Source: Selenomonadaceae bacterium
GTDB taxonomy: Bacteria > Bacillota > Negativicutes > Selenomonadales > Selenomonadaceae
Reading direction: 5' to 3'
Assembly: GCA_016280345.1 (NCBI GenBank)
Contig: JAEEGN010000289.1
Location: 1 to 7,016, forward strand
DNA length: 7,016 nucleotides
Position numbers and translations under genes: made by a program. Below, one piece after another: positions 5,240 to 7,016 of this stretch. The notes beneath the pieces were generated by a model. The model saw only the letters and a list, made by a program, of their open reading frames with translations. It was not told where the DNA came from and did not search any database. Numbering within the stretch: position 1 is the first letter of the stretch; each line of letters opens with the position of its first letter.

Positions 5240-6022
5240 CTAAGGCCGGGCGACAATCTCGGAGACGGCGACCAGCGCCGCTTCGCCGCTGATGGCGAGG
5301 CGGCCGTTTCCCGTCAGCCGGCAATAGAGATGGCCGCCGCGCTTTGACGCCTGATAGGCGTGGATTTCCGTCTTGCCGGTGACCTCCGCCCAATAGGGGG
5401 CAATCTGACAGTGGGCCGAGCCGCAGACAGGGTCTTCGGGAATGGCCAGCTTCGGCGCGAAGCTCCGCGATACGCAGTCGCTTTTCGTACCGGGCGCGGT
5501 GGCGTGCTGGCAGCGGCCCTCCAGATTCATGAGCCGGGACGGATCCGGCGTCAGACGGCGGATTTCCTCCTCGCCGGCAAAGACGCAGACGAGGTCTTCT
5601 CCCAGCAGCGCCTTGACCGGGCGAAGGCCAAAGGCCGCCGTCATATCGTCGGTGACCGGGATTTCCCGGTTCGGGTACGCGGGAAAATCCATTTCGTAGA
5701 GATTGCCCCGTCGCGTCACCGTCAGCGTGCCGCTCCGGGTGAAGAAAGCCACGGCGTCCCTTTCCGGCTCGCAATGGTTCAGCGCTACGAACGACGAAGC
5801 CAGCGTCGCGTGGCCGCAAAGGTCAACTTCCGTCCCCGGCGTGAACCAGCGCAGCCGCCAGCCTTCCCCTTCCCGGACGAGAAACGCCGTCTCCGAAAGG
5901 TTGTTTTCCGCCGCCAGCTTCTGCAGGAAATCATCGGCGGGCCACGCCGCCATCACGCAGACCGCCGCCGGGTTCCCGGAAAAGGGCTCGCTCGTGAACG
6001 CGTCAACGATATATTGCTTCAT
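5240..6022 (-). CDS. PhzF-family isomerase/epimerase-like protein
   Basis: The 260-residue product has the PhzF/diaminopimelate-epimerase-like fold signature throughout. It begins MKQYIVDAFTSEPFSGNPAAVC (1-22), where the F-x-GNPAAV stretch is diagnostic. The putative catalytic glutamate E44 is in NNLSETAFL (40-48). DLCGHATLA (67-75) and EDPVCGSAHC (196-205) are the paired glycine-rich loops of the two half-barrels. The length fits the family. Members are cytoplasmic; PhzF itself isomerises a phenazine precursor, but most homologues have unknown substrates, and no phenazine genes are visible here. The ATG at 6022 was chosen because the family starts here and an AGGAGG site (6034-6039) lies 11 bases upstream; an in-frame start at 6121 would only add an atypical Arg/Gly-rich extension. 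The gene appears monocistronic, with an extended -10 promoter. Confidence 0.95.
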   Translation of the reverse strand: MKQYIVDAFTSEPFSGNPAAVCVMAAWPADDFLQKLAAENNLSETAFLVREGEGWRLRWFTPGTEVDLCGHATLASSFVALNHCEPERDAVAFFTRSGTLTVTRRGNLYEMDFPAYPNREIPVTDDMTAAFGLRPVKALLGEDLVCVFAGEEEIRRLTPDPSRLMNLEGRCQHATAPGTKSDCVSRSFAPKLAIPEDPVCGSAHCQIAPYWAEVTGKTEIHAYQASKRGGHLYCRLTGNGRLAISGEAALVAVSEIVARP

Positions 6023-6174
6023 TGTGCTGTCATCCTCCTCGTCAATTCGCGCCATTCCAAAAACCGGACGCCTGCCGCCAAAGCAGCCGGCAATCCCCCG
6101 CTCCCCGCGCGCCGCCCGCATCGTGACGCCGGCGCGTCGCGCCGCCCGCGGAGGGCAGGACGGTTCCTGTCACG

Positions 6175-6183
6175 ATTATACCA
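6175..6183 (-). promoter_or_regulatory. Extended -10 promoter of the PhzF-family gene
   Basis: TGGTATAAT on the minus strand is a perfect TATAAT with the TGn extension. No convincing -35 hexamer is seen 16-18 bases upstream. The predicted start near 6168 gives a leader of about 145 bases containing a short GGCGC/GCGCC stem. Confidence 0.65.
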
Positions 6184-6603
6184 TATCGCCGGGCGGGATG
6201 CCTTGCCATTTTCGGGAAAACCCGCCGGAAGGCCGCGCTTTTTCCCTCCGCGTCATCCGGCCCGGCTTCGGGAAACCGCCGCCTGACGGAAACGCTCGAA
6301 CCGCGGCGGCAAGAATTTGCCGACGATGGCAAGCCCGTAAACCGGAATATCCGACACGTCCCCGATTCCCGATAAATTTTCGCCGGAAAAAGGCAGGCAA
6401 CGCCGTTGTCCTCCGGTCTGCCGTCTGATCTTCGGGGAACGGGGGCATTTTTTGCTCACGCAAAGCGTCCGGCCTTCCCGCGGCAAATCTCTTTTCCCCG
6501 CCAAAAAAAGCAGGGAAACCGCCTCGTTATGACGAATAGAACCAGAAAAGGATTCACCGGCGCGGGCGTCGGAAACGGCAAAAAGAGAGTACGTATATCC
6601 TAC
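6184..6603. other. About 420-bp divergent intergenic region, no supported gene
   Basis: This lies between the PhzF promoter (minus) and the plus-strand gene at 6619. Open frames cross it, but none has a family resemblance, a ribosome binding site or a start of its own. Small stems occur (CAAC/GTTG near 6398-6408; TTTGC/GCAAA near 6455-6468) along with T6 and A7 runs. I could not assign a -35/-10 pair or a known riboswitch; the plus-gene promoter must lie here or use a non-standard signal. Confidence 0.45.
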
Positions 6604-6618
6604 AAGGAGGAATGACCA

Positions 6619-7016
6619 ATGAGCGACGCGATGAAACGGCAATTTTCCTTTCCCTTCAACGGGTCGGACGCCGGGAAATTCCTGGACCGGCTCGAAGGCT
6701 ACCGGGACTATCTGCACGACGTCTACGTGGGGCTCCCGATCGTCGAGAACTATTTCATCACCAAGACGAAGAAGATCGCCGAAGACTACGACGAGCAGTG
6801 CGAACGGTTCCTGGACGAAACGAAGGGCTCCTGGCTGAAGCGCTACGTTCCCATCAACGCCGACTACAGCCGCCTGACGCCGGAGGAGATGGACGAGCTC
6901 CTCGAGACCATCCTCGGGCAGATCGACCGCTTCGCCATCGACGGCATCATCTGCACCGAGATCTACATGGCGGAGCATATCCATAAGAAGCGCCCCGACG
7001 TGAAGATCAACACCAG
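6619..7016 (+). CDS. Partial protein, possibly TIM-barrel U32-peptidase-like
   Basis: There are 132 codons before the window ends, so the C-terminus is missing. A perfect AAGGAGG (6604-6610) lies 8 bases before the ATG at 6619; an out-of-frame ATG at 6612 is too close to it. The visible part is soluble and highly charged, with no signal peptide or membrane segment. Segments read DVYVGLP (34-40), RYVPINADY (75-83), LTPEEMDELL (86-95), then FAIDGIICTEIYMAEHI (105-121) and RPDVKINT (125-132). A helix, then a strand reading D-G-I-I-x-x, then a helix, then a proline and a strand ending in K-I-N-T resembles the repeating beta-alpha units of U32-type TIM barrels, where a similar turn precedes the substrate region. 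This is a pattern-level resemblance only. The coding call is firm; the function is not. Confidence 0.7.
   Translation, partial: MSDAMKRQFSFPFNGSDAGKFLDRLEGYRDYLHDVYVGLPIVENYFITKTKKIAEDYDEQCERFLDETKGSWLKRYVPINADYSRLTPEEMDELLETILGQIDRFAIDGIICTEIYMAEHIHKKRPDVKINT

Noticed and set aside
3724..5256. A 510-codon minus-strand frame overlapping the diguanylate cyclase, and a 245-codon plus-strand frame at 3879-4616.
   Set aside because: The GGDEF frame has complete family motifs; the others are compositionally biased shadows that run through promoter and hairpin sequences or lack start signals.
5360..6286. Long plus-strand frames opposite the PhzF-family gene.
   Set aside because: PhzF motifs are clear on the minus strand; the plus frames show only Arg/Ala/Pro-rich antisense sequence.
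6406..6615. A 69-codon plus-strand frame ending just before the last gene, considered as a leader peptide.
   Set aside because: There is no ribosome binding site at its start or at its internal ATG near 6529, and no recognisable composition of an attenuation peptide.

Overview
The window is G+C-rich bacterial DNA. It has strong AGGAGG-type Shine-Dalgarno sites, textbook sigma-70/sigma-A promoters (TTGACA/TATAAT types with 17-bp spacers) and anaerobe-type genes: a Nim-like flavoprotein, a 2[4Fe-4S] ferredoxin and a polyferredoxin-type membrane protein. This suggests a high-G+C anaerobic member of the Bacillota, possibly Negativicutes or a similar gut lineage. That placement is an inference from gene style, not from a marker gene. 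No rRNA, tRNA, CRISPR array, transposase or phage gene was seen.

Layout. Positions 1-1299 (minus strand) hold a likely three-gene redox operon: a Nim/pyridoxamine-phosphate-oxidase-like protein (TTG start), a small ferredoxin, and a membrane 4Fe-4S protein cut by the window edge. It is driven by a strong promoter at 1401-1429 whose transcript would begin with an 11-bp hairpin. Divergent from it, a promoter at 1486-1514 drives a secreted protein of unknown function (1548-2321, plus). Next is a separately promoted stand-alone protein made of two receiver domains (2430-3260, plus).

Positions 3261-3824 are a gene-free gap between convergent genes. It contains a tight cluster of four hairpins, a strong bidirectional terminator, an A+T-rich core (about 32% G+C over 3541-3660 by hand count) and a degenerate second copy of the hairpin-cluster words. 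It looks like a REP/MITE-type intergenic element.

On the minus strand, 3825-4931 encodes a six-TM diguanylate cyclase with a GGEEI active site. It has its own promoter (5026-5054) with a small inverted repeat over the expected start point. Upstream lie a weak terminator, an unusual 19-bp perfect inverted repeat, and a PhzF-family isomerase gene (5240-6022, minus) with an extended -10 promoter. After about 430 bp with no convincing gene, a plus-strand gene starts at 6619 and runs off the window; it may be a TIM-barrel protein of the U32-peptidase-like type.

How they work together: the first block is plausibly an electron-transfer unit (ferredoxin, membrane Fe-S protein and a flavin/heme-type redox protein). 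The central block combines two signalling proteins, a phospho-receiver pair without output and a c-di-GMP synthase, convergently arranged but separately promoted. No link between the blocks is shown by the sequence. I see no clear new multi-gene defence or mobile system. The most unusual items are the orphan double receiver, the redox operon and the repeat-bounded A+T-rich island.
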